Of a stretch of 40,768 nucleotides of DNA, positions 23,112 through 30,677 are shown piece by piece. The notes below the pieces were generated by a model. The model was not told where the DNA came from and did not search any database. It saw nothing but the letters and a program-made list of their open reading frames with translations. Every line of letters begins with the position of its first letter. Position 1 is the stretch's first letter. Source of the DNA: a virus; the IMG/VR virus record IMGVR_UViG_3300037042_003142, positions 1 to 40,768 of that record; one strand, given 5' to 3'. Position numbers and translations under genes: made by a program.

Positions 23112-24134
23112 ATGAATAAGAAATTTGACTTTAAAGATATTACATTAGTTCCTGAAACTATCTCCTCAATTAATAGTCGGTCACAAATCGATATTTTTAC
23201 TGAAGACAATAAATTACCAATTTTTGTGTCCCCAATGGATACGGTAGTTGATTTAGAAAATTACAATTTATTCTTAGACGAAAAATTGGAGGTCTGTTTA
23301 CCAAGATTTTTACATGGGGGTAGAACATTTTCATCAATTTCCTTAGTCGACTTTGAAAAGGTTATTGAGTGGTATGGTGATAATGAGTTAAATGAGGAAA
23401 TTAATATTCTTGTCGATATCGCAAATGGCCATATGGTTAAATTATACGACTTATGTAAAAAGTTCTGTGAAGTTAGAACAACCACAAAACATAGATTGAT
23501 TGTTGGTAATATTGCAAACCCAAAAACCTATGAAAAATTTGCAGAACTTGGTGTTGATTTTATTCGTGTTGGTATCGGTGGTGGAAGTGGTTGTTTAACA
23601 TCGGCAAATACTGGTGTTCATTACCCAATGGCATCATTGATTAACGAATGTTATCAAATCAAAAAAAAGGGTAACTATACGACTAAGATAATTGCTGATG
23701 GTGGTTTCAGAAATTACGATGACATAATTAAAGCGTTGGCACTTGGTGCGGATTATGTAATGTTAGGAGGAGTATTAAACAAAACACTTGAATCCTGTTC
23801 CCCGACTAAATTATTCAAATTAATTACATTGTCAGAGGGACGTTCTATATATCTTTGGAGAACCTTCCCAAAAACTAGAAAGTATTTTTACAAAGAGTTT
23901 AGAGGGATGAGTACTAAAGAAGTACAAAAAAAATGGGGTGGAAAGAACCTAACAACGTCAGAAGGAATTGTCAAATATAATCAGGTAGAGTACACTTTAG
24001 GGTCATGGATTGATAACTTTAAAGACTATTTAAAGTCCGCAATGTCTTACACAAATTCTTTAACCCTTGAGCAGTTTAAAGACTCTGAATTTATTTTTAT
24101 TACTGAGAACGCATTAAAAAGATTTAATAAATAA
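23112..24134 (+). CDS. IMP dehydrogenase/GMP reductase family enzyme, GMP reductase-like
   Basis: 340 residues, the length of GMP reductase and without CBS domains. Features of the TIM barrel: FDFKDITLVPE start, SPMDTV, the catalytic-loop motif VGIGGGSGCLT with the active-site Cys, TGVHYPMASL, IADGGFRNYDD and ADYVMLGGVL. The late segment FRGMSTKEVQKKWGG...SEGIVKY fits the mobile flap. It would convert GMP to IMP with NADPH, or IMP to XMP if it is a dehydrogenase. GMP reductase is favoured by length and by YPMASL. In a phage it would reshape the purine pool. No neighbouring purine-modification genes are visible. Confidence 0.82.
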   Translation: MNKKFDFKDITLVPETISSINSRSQIDIFTEDNKLPIFVSPMDTVVDLENYNLFLDEKLEVCLPRFLHGGRTFSSISLVDFEKVIEWYGDNELNEEINILVDIANGHMVKLYDLCKKFCEVRTTTKHRLIVGNIANPKTYEKFAELGVDFIRVGIGGGSGCLTSANTGVHYPMASLINECYQIKKKGNYTTKIIADGGFRNYDDIIKALALGADYVMLGGVLNKTLESCSPTKLFKLITLSEGRSIYLWRTFPKTRKYFYKEFRGMSTKEVQKKWGGKNLTTSEGIVKYNQVEYTLGSWIDNFKDYLKSAMSYTNSLTLEQFKDSEFIFITENALKRFNK

Positions 24135-24299
24135 TCAACATATTTAATGTTGTGAAACATTACCCTAAAATATTATCTGACATGTATGTTAAAGTCTGTC
24201 TAACTACGATTAAAGTAACCGAAATGCTTAAAATTTTCCTATAATAAGGAATCTATAACTGACATCTAATTAAAACATAATAATTCTAACAATAAATAC

Positions 24300-24752
24300 G
24301 TGAATACTTTAAAAAATATTGCACCCCCCGAAAAGAGTTTGTTTCTTGTTAGGGGGGTGCCTTGACCGGGGTCAGGTAAATCAAAATTTGCAAAAAAATT
24401 AGTTGATGAAGACTTTTTAATTTGTGAGGCGGACAAATATTTTATTGATAAAGAAACGGGTGAATATAAATTTGACGTTTCTAAAATCAAAGACGCTCAT
24501 AAATTCTGTCAAGATAGAGTGGAAACTTATATGAAGGATTCATTAGTAAACGACCAATTTTATCGAGAAATCGTGGTATCTAATACGTTTACACAAGAGT
24601 GGGAAATGGAACGTTATTATGAATTGGCAAAACAATATGGGTATAAAATTTTTTCGATAATCGTAGAAAATAGACATGGTGGAATAAACCAACACGGAGT
24701 TCCTGAAGATAAAATTGAAATAATGAAGACTCGTTTTGAAATCAAATTATAA
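24300..24752 (+). pseudogene. P-loop kinase (AAA_33-like) with in-frame TGA in the Walker A motif; pseudogene or recoded gene
   Basis: From a GTG at 24300 the frame reads NTLKNIAPPEKSLFLVRGVP, then TGA (24363-24365), then PGSGKSKFAKKLVDEDF and on to a normal stop at 24752. Downstream it has ICEADKYF, HKFCQDRVE, VVSNTFTQEWEME and HGVPEDKIEIMKTRFE, the usual order of small P-loop kinases of the polynucleotide-kinase-like group. Removing the six bases TGACCG restores RGVPGSGKS, the family's normal Walker A, while read-through would add two residues and break it. A 9-bp perfect stem (24321-24329 with 24352-24360) ends 2 bases before the TGA. All other motifs are intact, so decay, if real, is recent. 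See findings for a possible 6-nt ribosome hop between CCT and CCG. Confidence 0.7.
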
Positions 24753-24756
24753 AGAC

Positions 24757-24963
24757 ATGGAAAAATTCTTAAAAGTATTAGGGTTCGTACTATTAGTATC
24801 AAGAGTCTATATTATATATAAGTTAGTTATCTTACTGTATCTAACTCAATCAAATCCTGTGGAATACCCAATAGATAAATTAACTTGGTGGGGTTACTTA
24901 TTGATATTTGATATTTGGTTACAATTAGTGTTGCCGCCAATAGATGAAAATAAAGAAAACTAA
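24757..24963 (+). CDS. Small two-span membrane protein
   Basis: 68 residues from MEKFLKVLGFVLL. Two hydrophobic segments (about 5-29 and 43-61) separated by a loop with NPVEYPIDKLTWW. No domain recognised. It starts 4 bp after the kinase stop, in the same direction, so probably cotranscribed. A start at 24736 is possible but would overlap the kinase. Confidence 0.5.
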   Translation: MEKFLKVLGFVLLVSRVYIIYKLVILLYLTQSNPVEYPIDKLTWWGYLLIFDIWLQLVLPPIDENKEN

Positions 24964-24966
24964 TCT

Positions 24967-25185
24967 TTATTTAGATAATTTTCGAAAATAAAAAGATAAT
25001 CCAAAGAATAGTCCCGATACGCAATACAAAATTAGATTTGCGTACCACAAACTCCCTGTCAAAGTATAGAGATAGTACTGTATCGCATCGAACCCAAAAG
25101 GGTTGAAAAACATTGCTATCATGAGAAACTTTACAGATAGGTTTCCCAAAAATATCTTCCTCCATGTCCTTATTACTATCCCCAT
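24967..25185 (-). CDS. Small membrane protein
   Basis: 72 residues with two hydrophobic spans, MIAMFFNPFGFDAIQYYLY and WYANLILYCVSGLFFGLSFYF, and a basic N-terminus (TWRKIFLGN). A competing frame at 24971-25192 lacks this layout. The motif FNPFGFDAIQ followed by a short loop and a long span is clear, but no family is assigned. It converges with the 68-residue gene. Confidence 0.5.
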   Translation of the reverse strand: MGIVIRTWRKIFLGNLSVKFLMIAMFFNPFGFDAIQYYLYTLTGSLWYANLILYCVSGLFFGLSFYFRKLSK

Positions 25186-25282
25186 CTCCCATGTAATTAG
25201 TTTTATTTTTTATTGATTTACCCGTAATTGGACATATCCTTTTATAAATATCGACTCTGACGAATAATTCAGAATAAATGAA

Positions 25283-25289
25283 TATTTAT
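25283..25289 (+). promoter_or_regulatory. Late-type box TATTTAT
   Basis: Plus strand, 17 nt upstream of the tagged protein at 25307. Confidence 0.4.
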
Positions 25290-25306
25290 AAATAAAGAAA
25301 TTCCAA

Positions 25307-25816
25307 ATGAAAAAAATTATCATAGACGCACAAAAACTTCGTAAAATAATTAGACAACATATTTTAGAAGAACAACGCATAGAACCTAAAAAAGACGGTG
25401 AACAAAAACAAAGATGTGTTCCTGAGAATATTATCCCATTAGACCATATTGTTGGTCCTTCTGAGAACTTTAAAAATTACACCTCAAGTCTTTATAAAAG
25501 AGATGGAGGAATCAATGGTATGATTGATACTTTAGATATGTTAAAAACCTTAAGACTTCATGATGTTAACGATGGTGGAGAACATTTATCATACAACTTA
25601 ATGAATCATATCAATGGGTTTAGAAATAAGAATTACCATGACGAGACAAATAACGAGTGTATTAAGGCTATGGATAAGGTAATTGAATTGTACAAAGAAA
25701 ATGAACACGGAGAAGAATTAGTTAAAGATATTGAGAAAGTATTAAAACATTCTGGAACAACACCAAGAGCTAAAGAATATTTGAAGAGATGTTTAACGTT
25801 AGTTAAAGAAAAGTAA
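25307..25816 (+). CDS. Tagged helical protein of unknown function
   Basis: 169 residues. Leader MKKIIIDAQKLRKIIRQHILEE/Q ends in an L20-E-E22/Q cleavage-like site. The rest is helical and polar (YKRDGGINGMIDTLDMLKTLRLHDVNDGGEHLSYNLM...). There is no signal peptide or membrane span. A terminator follows, so it is a one-gene unit with its own late-type box. Fold and function not recognised. Confidence 0.6.
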   Translation: MKKIIIDAQKLRKIIRQHILEEQRIEPKKDGEQKQRCVPENIIPLDHIVGPSENFKNYTSSLYKRDGGINGMIDTLDMLKTLRLHDVNDGGEHLSYNLMNHINGFRNKNYHDETNNECIKAMDKVIELYKENEHGEELVKDIEKVLKHSGTTPRAKEYLKRCLTLVKEK

Positions 25817-25864
25817 CCCTCGAAAGAGGACTTTTAGGACCGTTATCTTTATGGTAACAAGATT

Positions 25865-25894
25865 AAGGGGAAGTTCGCTACTACCCCTTTTTTT
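25865..25894 (+). terminator. Rho-independent terminator
   Basis: AAGGGG (25865-25870) with CCCCTT (25884-25889) around a 13-nt loop, then T-run. It follows the tagged protein ending at 25816. Confidence 0.75.
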
Positions 25895-25934
25895 ATGCGG
25901 GAGGGAATAATAGTGATAAACCAATAAATGTAAA

Positions 25935-25941
25935 TATTTAT
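25935..25941 (+). promoter_or_regulatory. Late-type box TATTTAT
   Basis: Plus strand, 13 nt upstream of the holin-like gene at 25955. Confidence 0.4.
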
Positions 25942-25954
25942 TAATAAAAACATT

Positions 25955-26263
25955 ATGAAAAACAAAACTTATTTTTTAGGGTGGACAAACATTAAATGGT
26001 TTATTAGTGAGATTGGTAAAATCTATTCAGAAGGGAAATCTTATTTCTCTAAGAAAAGAATCGAATCAGGAATCGCATTTATTGTTGCACAATGGGGCAT
26101 GATTTATTTTTTACTTGAAAAACTACCAACAATGACAACATCTGATATGGCAATTTGGTCAGGTATTGAATTTGCGGTTTCGGGGTATATTATACACCAA
26201 ATCCAAAAAGAAAAAAAACAGGACGATATGACTGAGGAACCAACTCAAGACGTAATTAATTAA
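25955..26263 (+). CDS. Small two-span membrane protein, holin-like
   Basis: 102 residues. Two hydrophobic segments (about 39-55, GIAFIVAQWGMIYFLLE; and 64-82, MAIWSGIEFAVSGYIIHQI) are joined by a short polar turn, with a charged C-terminal tail (KEKKQDDMTEEP). Size, topology and the short hinge fit a class II-type holin, and a late-type box precedes it. The endolysin lies 4.4 kb away rather than next door, so the call is by form only. Confidence 0.5.
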   Translation: MKNKTYFLGWTNIKWFISEIGKIYSEGKSYFSKKRIESGIAFIVAQWGMIYFLLEKLPTMTTSDMAIWSGIEFAVSGYIIHQIQKEKKQDDMTEEPTQDVIN

Positions 26264-26265
26264 AT

Positions 26266-26298
26266 AAAAAAAACCTCCAACTAAGGAGGTTTTTTTTA
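26266..26298 (+). terminator. Rho-independent terminator
   Basis: AAAAAACCTCC / GGAGGTTTTTT stem with an AACTAA loop and a T-run, directly after the holin-like gene. Confidence 0.85.
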
Positions 26299-26353
26299 TT
26301 GTAAGAATTTGATATTTTTTTCTTTAACACCAAATTGTTTAATCCCCTACATC

Positions 26354-26851
26354 TTATTTAATTTCAAATGCGTGTCTAACTACTCGTTTAGGTTTTTTGG
26401 CGTCTTCCATATTACCAATTATAACTCCGTTTTTAATGGTGAATGCGTGTCTGTCAACCAAAATGAAAAAAGTCCCAATATGGTTCTGTTTTGTAAACAT
26501 ACCAACGGTCATGTTTCTCATAACAAATCCTTCTTTTGTTTTGACTTTATACTTCAATGTAAGTTGATTTGAGAGTTTTGTTTTATTCCCTAAACACTTA
26601 ACTTTTTTATAGTTAATTTGTTGACCTTTGGTTGCAATCTCAGTCATTTTACAAACAGTACGAGATGTTCCTTGTCTATCAACACGATTAAACTTCTCTT
26701 TAACAAATTTATGTGCTTTATCGTATTGTATGTCGAAACAAGACGCAAATGCTCTAACAACACAATCATTTGTCTCTCGTTTGGCAATCATAGAATCACT
26801 ATAACCGATTATCGCTTCAGATGTCTTACAATATGGTAACTCGTTCTTCAT
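26354..26851 (-). CDS. Papain-like cysteine peptidase-fold protein
   Basis: 165 residues. ETNDCVVRAFASCFDIQYDKAH contains a Cys at the start of a helix, and HAFTIKNGVIIGNMED contains a His at the start of a beta strand, the arrangement of papain-like enzymes. The protein resembles phage proteins with E-NDC-VRAFA near the N-terminus. Substrate unknown; it could act on host or phage proteins. The start is fixed by TATCTTTG 4 nt before the ATG (leaderless). Single gene. Confidence 0.65.
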   Translation of the reverse strand: MKNELPYCKTSEAIIGYSDSMIAKRETNDCVVRAFASCFDIQYDKAHKFVKEKFNRVDRQGTSRTVCKMTEIATKGQQINYKKVKCLGNKTKLSNQLTLKYKVKTKEGFVMRNMTVGMFTKQNHIGTFFILVDRHAFTIKNGVIIGNMEDAKKPKRVVRHAFEIK

Positions 26852-26855
26852 ACCT

Positions 26856-26886
26856 CAAAGATACAAAAAAATTAGATACAAACAAA
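26856..26886 (-). promoter_or_regulatory. Bacteroidota-type promoter, 4 nt before ATG
   Basis: Minus-strand TTTG (26883-26886), 19-nt spacer, TATCTTTG (26856-26863), 4 nt, ATG at 26851. One of the best matches in the window. Confidence 0.75.
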
Positions 26887-26932
26887 GAACCCCTAAAAAT
26901 AATTCAGGGATTCTTTGACAATGTAGATTAGG

Positions 26933-28801
26933 TTACTTATTATTCACCTCTTCAAATTCAACATCGGAACCATTAAACTCCATATCACCTGTTTGGTCAT
27001 TAACTTGGCCATATAAGTCCTGTGAAATCTTTTGGAATTTTATATTTACCTCATCAACTAATAATTTAGATAATTCTACGTCCTTCTTACTGTGAGCCTC
27101 TTTTAATTTTTCAAGAATTGAAGTTATCTCAGACTTTTGTTCTTCGGATATTTTACCTTCCAAATCATTTAACGATTTTTCAACGTTAAAAATTGTACTG
27201 TCTGCAATATTGATAGCATCAACATCTTCTTTTGCTTTTTTATCAGACTCAGCGTTCATTTCGGCCTCTTGTTTCATTTTTTCAATTTCCTCTTTAGATA
27301 ATCCTGAAGAAGATTCAATTCTAATTGATTGTTGTTTGTTTGTCGCCTTATCCATCGCCGAAACGTTTATAATACCGTTAGCGTCAATATCAAAAGTAAC
27401 TTCAACTTGAGGGACACCTCTCATTGCTGGTGGTAAACCATCTAAATGGAATCTACCGATAGTACGGTTATCTTTAGACATACTTCTTTCTCCCTGAAGT
27501 ACATGGATTTCAACTGACGGTTGATTATCAACTGCCGTTGAAAAACCCTGTGACTTCTTAGTCGGGATGGTTGTATTTGATTCAATTAGTTTTGTGAATA
27601 CTCCACCCATCGTTTCAATACCCAAAGATAATGGTGTTACGTCTAATAACAACACATCTTTTACGTCACCCGCCAATACACCACCTTGGATTGCTGCTCC
27701 AAGAGCAACTACCTCATCAGGGTTAACCCCTTTTGAAGGTTCTTTCCCAAAGAACTTTTTAACCGCGTCTTGGATAGCTGGAATACGTGTTGTACCACCA
27801 ACTAAAATAATCTCATCAATGTCTGTTGTTTTTAATCTTGCATTTTTTAATGCCGATTTACAAGGTGCGATAGTTCTCTCAACAAGACTATCAACCAACT
27901 TCTCAAATTTAGATTTACTTAATGTTCTAACTAAGTGTTTTGGAATACCGTCTACAGGCATGATGTATGGTAAATTAATCTCAGTTGAGTTTGTTGACGA
28001 TAACTCAATTTTCGCTTTCTCAGCCGACTCACGTAATCTTTGTAATGCCATTGGGTCTTTAGTTAAATCAAGATTATTTTCATCTTTAAACTCACTAACT
28101 AACCAATCGATAATTACTTGGTCAAAGTCGTCCCCACCTAAATGAGTATCCCCATCAGTAGATAATACTTCAAACACTCCATCACCAAGTTCTAATACAG
28201 ATACGTCATGTGTACCACCACCACAGTCAAATACAACGATTTTCATTTCTTTCGACATCTTATCAAGTCCATACGCTAACGCCGCGGCAGTCGGTTCGTT
28301 TATAATTCTCAACACCTTTAATCCCGCAATTTCACCGGCTTCTTTTGTTGCCTGACGTTGGGAGTCGTTAAAATACGCAGGTACGGTAATAACTGCCTCA
28401 GTTACTTCTGTTCCTAAATAATCCTCAGCGGTTTGTTTCATCTTTTGAAGAATCATTGCCGAAATTTCTTGTGGCGAATACATTCTATCTTCGATAGATA
28501 CTCTTGGAGTGTTACCTTCACCTTTAACTAATTTATACGGAACTCTACCAACCTCACCTTTACTTTCGTCAAATGTTAACCCCATAAATCGTTTGATTGA
28601 GTAGACCGTTTTATCAGGGTTTGTTACCGACTGTCTTTTTGCAGGGTCCCCAATTTTTCTTTCACCACCATTAATAAATCCGACAATTGAAGGTGTGGTT
28701 CTTTTTCCTTCACTGTTTGTAATAACAACTGGTTCGTTACCTTCCATTACGGCAACACACGAATTTGTAGTTCCTAAATCCACGCCTATTATTTTTCCCA
28801 T
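26933..28801 (-). CDS. dnaK: Hsp70 chaperone DnaK
   Basis: 622 residues, full length. The N-terminal ATPase has [14 protein letters not shown] (phosphate 1), [34 protein letters not shown], a phosphate-2 loop [11 protein letters not shown], and [13 protein letters not shown]. The linker [16 protein letters not shown] and the substrate-binding domain follow; the tail [12 protein letters not shown] is bacterial in type. The sequence looks most like Bacteroidota DnaK, suggesting capture from a host. The usual GGGTFDVS has H in place of F here. DnaK uses ATP to bind and release unfolded chains with DnaJ and GrpE; neither is encoded in full here. A TATATTTT element lies about 21 nt upstream of the start, but no strict promoter. 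Confidence 0.97.
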   Translation of the reverse strand: MGKIIGVDLGTTNSCVAVMEGNEPVVITNSEGKRTTPSIVGFINGGERKIGDPAKRQSVTNPDKTVYSIKRFMGLTFDESKGEVGRVPYKLVKGEGNTPRVSIEDRMYSPQEISAMILQKMKQTAEDYLGTEVTEAVITVPAYFNDSQRQATKEAGEIAGLKVLRIINEPTAAALAYGLDKMSKEMKIVVFDCGGGTHDVSVLELGDGVFEVLSTDGDTHLGGDDFDQVIIDWLVSEFKDENNLDLTKDPMALQRLRESAEKAKIELSSTNSTEINLPYIMPVDGIPKHLVRTLSKSKFEKLVDSLVERTIAPCKSALKNARLKTTDIDEIILVGGTTRIPAIQDAVKKFFGKEPSKGVNPDEVVALGAAIQGGVLAGDVKDVLLLDVTPLSLGIETMGGVFTKLIESNTTIPTKKSQGFSTAVDNQPSVEIHVLQGERSMSKDNRTIGRFHLDGLPPAMRGVPQVEVTFDIDANGIINVSAMDKATNKQQSIRIESSSGLSKEEIEKMKQEAEMNAESDKKAKEDVDAINIADSTIFNVEKSLNDLEGKISEEQKSEITSILEKLKEAHSKKDVELSKLLVDEVNIKFQKISQDLYGQVNDQTGDMEFNGSDVEFEEVNNK

Positions 28802-28885
28802 AGTTTAATAAGTTTTATCAAAATATACTTAATAAATTTTAATGTGTCAAGGACAAACATCATTTATTAAAATGTCTCCGACTAA

Positions 28886-29923
28886 CTAAGATGGGTCTAA
28901 GGAATATAATTTGTGGAATTTTCTCTTCAGTTTTTTACCCGCGTTATTGATTCTCGGTTGGAATGCTTTCATTAAGTCTAATATATGAGCAGAGTTTTCA
29001 ATCTTCCTATTTGGGAGTAATTTTTGAAATTTTAATTGTGCGTAATAATCCTTCATAAACCAATCATATAATTTTACCATGACAGTTATTACATCGTTTG
29101 GAGTTTGTTTTTCAATTTTTTTAACTAAGGTGTCAAACATAACGTCCGCATTAAATTTTTCCATAACACCTGCCGCGACATAATATCTGTGTTCTTTAAA
29201 TTTCTCAAACGGCATTCGTAACCTAACCCCATACATTTCTTGTACCATTGCCCTCATTTCATATGGTTCGGAATAATATACCAAATATGTGAATTCTTTC
29301 CACACTTCATATATATCCCTTGGGATATTATAATTTTTTGACCCTGCGTAACTCAATGACACATCAAGTTCTTTGGCTCCACTTAAAGACCTTTTATAAA
29401 ACTCCAATATATGATTACACTCGTGTGAAATACTATCAAGTAAATCGGCCATTAAATTATCAATAGATTTTTCTTTAAAATCTTGTCTAATGTAAACGTC
29501 AAAATCAAATTTAGCGTTTAATGTATCATCAAGTTCAGAGGATAAAAATTTTGGTAATTCTTTACTTGGTTTTGTTATGTACGAATATTTCTCAACAGAC
29601 GAGTCTATCTGTTCTGCCGCTCCTCCAGTTGAAAACACTCCATTCATCTGACTTTTAGTTTTGATAAACAATGTTAAATCGATTCTAATTTCCTCAATGG
29701 GAAGGTCAATATAACTCTCGAGGTCTTGTCTCCACACTATCGATAAATCTTTAAGCCCAATGACTATTTTTTGTTTACCAGGTTGTTTGTTTTTTGTGAA
29801 CTCAATAACAATAGGCCGCAATTTTTCATAAATTATGTTAGCGTAGGCGACAGAAGCTCGGGAAACTCCCATATCTTCATTAATAAGGGTCATATATTGT
29901 GATTCGTTAACAATAATTTTCAT
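28886..29923 (-). CDS. Tagged zincin metalloprotease
   Basis: 345 residues. Leader MKIIVNESQYMTLINE/D ends in an I14-N-E16/D site. The active site is SISHECNHILEFYKR (HExxH) near residue 174, followed about 50 residues later by YYSEPYEMRAMVQEM with a probable third ligand Glu. The flanks are helical and charged. Plan and spacing are like the zincins at 22081-23058 and 39102-40268. TATTTAT is 4 nt before the ATG. Likely late, delivered or assembly-related; substrate unknown. Confidence 0.72.
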   Translation of the reverse strand: MKIIVNESQYMTLINEDMGVSRASVAYANIIYEKLRPIVIEFTKNKQPGKQKIVIGLKDLSIVWRQDLESYIDLPIEEIRIDLTLFIKTKSQMNGVFSTGGAAEQIDSSVEKYSYITKPSKELPKFLSSELDDTLNAKFDFDVYIRQDFKEKSIDNLMADLLDSISHECNHILEFYKRSLSGAKELDVSLSYAGSKNYNIPRDIYEVWKEFTYLVYYSEPYEMRAMVQEMYGVRLRMPFEKFKEHRYYVAAGVMEKFNADVMFDTLVKKIEKQTPNDVITVMVKLYDWFMKDYYAQLKFQKLLPNRKIENSAHILDLMKAFQPRINNAGKKLKRKFHKLYSLDPS

Positions 29924-29927
29924 ATCT

Positions 29928-29934
29928 ATAAATA
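29928..29934 (-). promoter_or_regulatory. Late-type box TATTTAT, 4 nt before ATG
   Basis: Minus strand, upstream of the 345-residue zincin. Confidence 0.55.
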
Positions 29935-29981
29935 CAATGTTTATTTAAATTAATGATATTGTCAACCATAATTTTGATAAG

Positions 29982-30013
29982 TTTGGTATTTATTGAAAAA
30001 TTTAGTATCTTTG
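29982..30013 (+). promoter_or_regulatory. Bacteroidota-type promoter, 4 nt before ATG
   Basis: TTTG (29982-29985), 20-nt spacer, TATCTTTG (30006-30013), 4 nt, ATG at 30018. Confidence 0.75.
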
Positions 30014-30017
30014 TATT

Positions 30018-30203
30018 ATGGCGAAAAAAACAAATCTAAAAGAAGTTGTACACAGGAAGTGGGAACGAGTTTATGAGGATGAAGATAGTATTTCCATATG
30101 GAAATACGATAGTAAAAAAAGTTTGATAAACCCTTATGAGGTCGAAATCAAATATAAAACTGAAAAAAAAGTTCCGAATAAACGAAAGAGCGAGGGTAAA
30201 TAA
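30018..30203 (+). CDS. Small basic protein of unknown function
   Basis: 61 residues, Lys-rich, MAKKTNLKEVVHRKWERVYEDEDSISIWKYD..., ending in a basic tail (KKVPNKRKSEGK). The layout (a basic head, a WERVYED strand and an SIWKYD strand) is compact and could bind nucleic acid, but no motif is definite. Strong host-like promoter with leaderless geometry. Confidence 0.55.
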   Translation: MAKKTNLKEVVHRKWERVYEDEDSISIWKYDSKKSLINPYEVEIKYKTEKKVPNKRKSEGK

Positions 30204-30214
30204 TTCTCTCTTTA

Positions 30215-30221
30215 TATTTAT
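30215..30221 (+). promoter_or_regulatory. Late-type box TATTTAT, 4 nt before ATG
   Basis: Plus strand; fixes the start of the next gene at 30226 rather than upstream. Confidence 0.55.
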
Positions 30222-30225
30222 CGAT

Positions 30226-30645
30226 ATGAAATTAATTGGATTACTTAAAGAAGAATCTACTAAAGGTCGAATGATGAGACTCCTAAAGGATATGGGGTAT
30301 AGTAAACAGGACGCCGAAGAAGAATTAGACGAAATTACTCATTGTGTTAAAAATTTACCAGAACAAATTAAATTATATAGGATTTTAGCCGTTGATGGGG
30401 AGGATAAAATTAACACAAAGGAACTTGGGTGCCACTATTCAACAAGTAGAAAAGACTTACTTAGTTCCCATTCTTACGTTACAGGTTCAGGTGAAGAACA
30501 TTATATCGTTACAGTAATGTCTCCTAAAAACTTAGTAGATGTTAATGAAACAATTGCAAACAGAATTTTATATCCAAACGAACAAGAAATTACCTTAAAA
30601 AATAAAGGACGAGGAGTTGAAGTTATTTCCGTTAAGAAGATTTAA
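30226..30645 (+). CDS. Tagged protein of unknown function
   Basis: 139 residues from MKLIGLLKE/ES, a minimal leader with L7-K-E9/E. The body includes MRLLKDMGYSKQDAEEELDEITHCV, LPEQIKLYRILAVDGEDKI and HSYVTGSGEEHYIVTVMSPKN. The strand-helix order and the LYRI--V segment recall ADP-ribosyltransferase-like or related phage folds, but no catalytic triad can be assigned. A frame opening at 30136 overlaps the previous gene; the TATTTAT box 4 nt before 30226 supports the shorter form. Confidence 0.55.
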   Translation: MKLIGLLKEESTKGRMMRLLKDMGYSKQDAEEELDEITHCVKNLPEQIKLYRILAVDGEDKINTKELGCHYSTSRKDLLSSHSYVTGSGEEHYIVTVMSPKNLVDVNETIANRILYPNEQEITLKNKGRGVEVISVKKI

Positions 30646-30656
30646 ATTTTTCTTTA

Positions 30657-30663
30657 TATTTAT
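30657..30663 (+). promoter_or_regulatory. Late-type box TATTTAT for endolysin
   Basis: Plus strand, 14 nt upstream of the endolysin ATG at 30678. Confidence 0.45.
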
Positions 30664-30677
30664 TTAAAAAAGTAATT

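Noticed and set aside
24135-24299. Small gene in the 165-bp gap before the kinase
   Set aside because: Only a 20-residue frame from 24183 without box or protein-like composition; nothing supported in this gap.
24266-24490. Minus-strand open frame opposite the kinase
   Set aside because: It is the complement of a plus-strand sequence with clear kinase motifs and shows no domain of its own.
24971-25192. Alternative 73-residue frame overlapping the membrane protein at 24967-25185
   Set aside because: The other frame has two clean membrane spans; this one has scattered composition.
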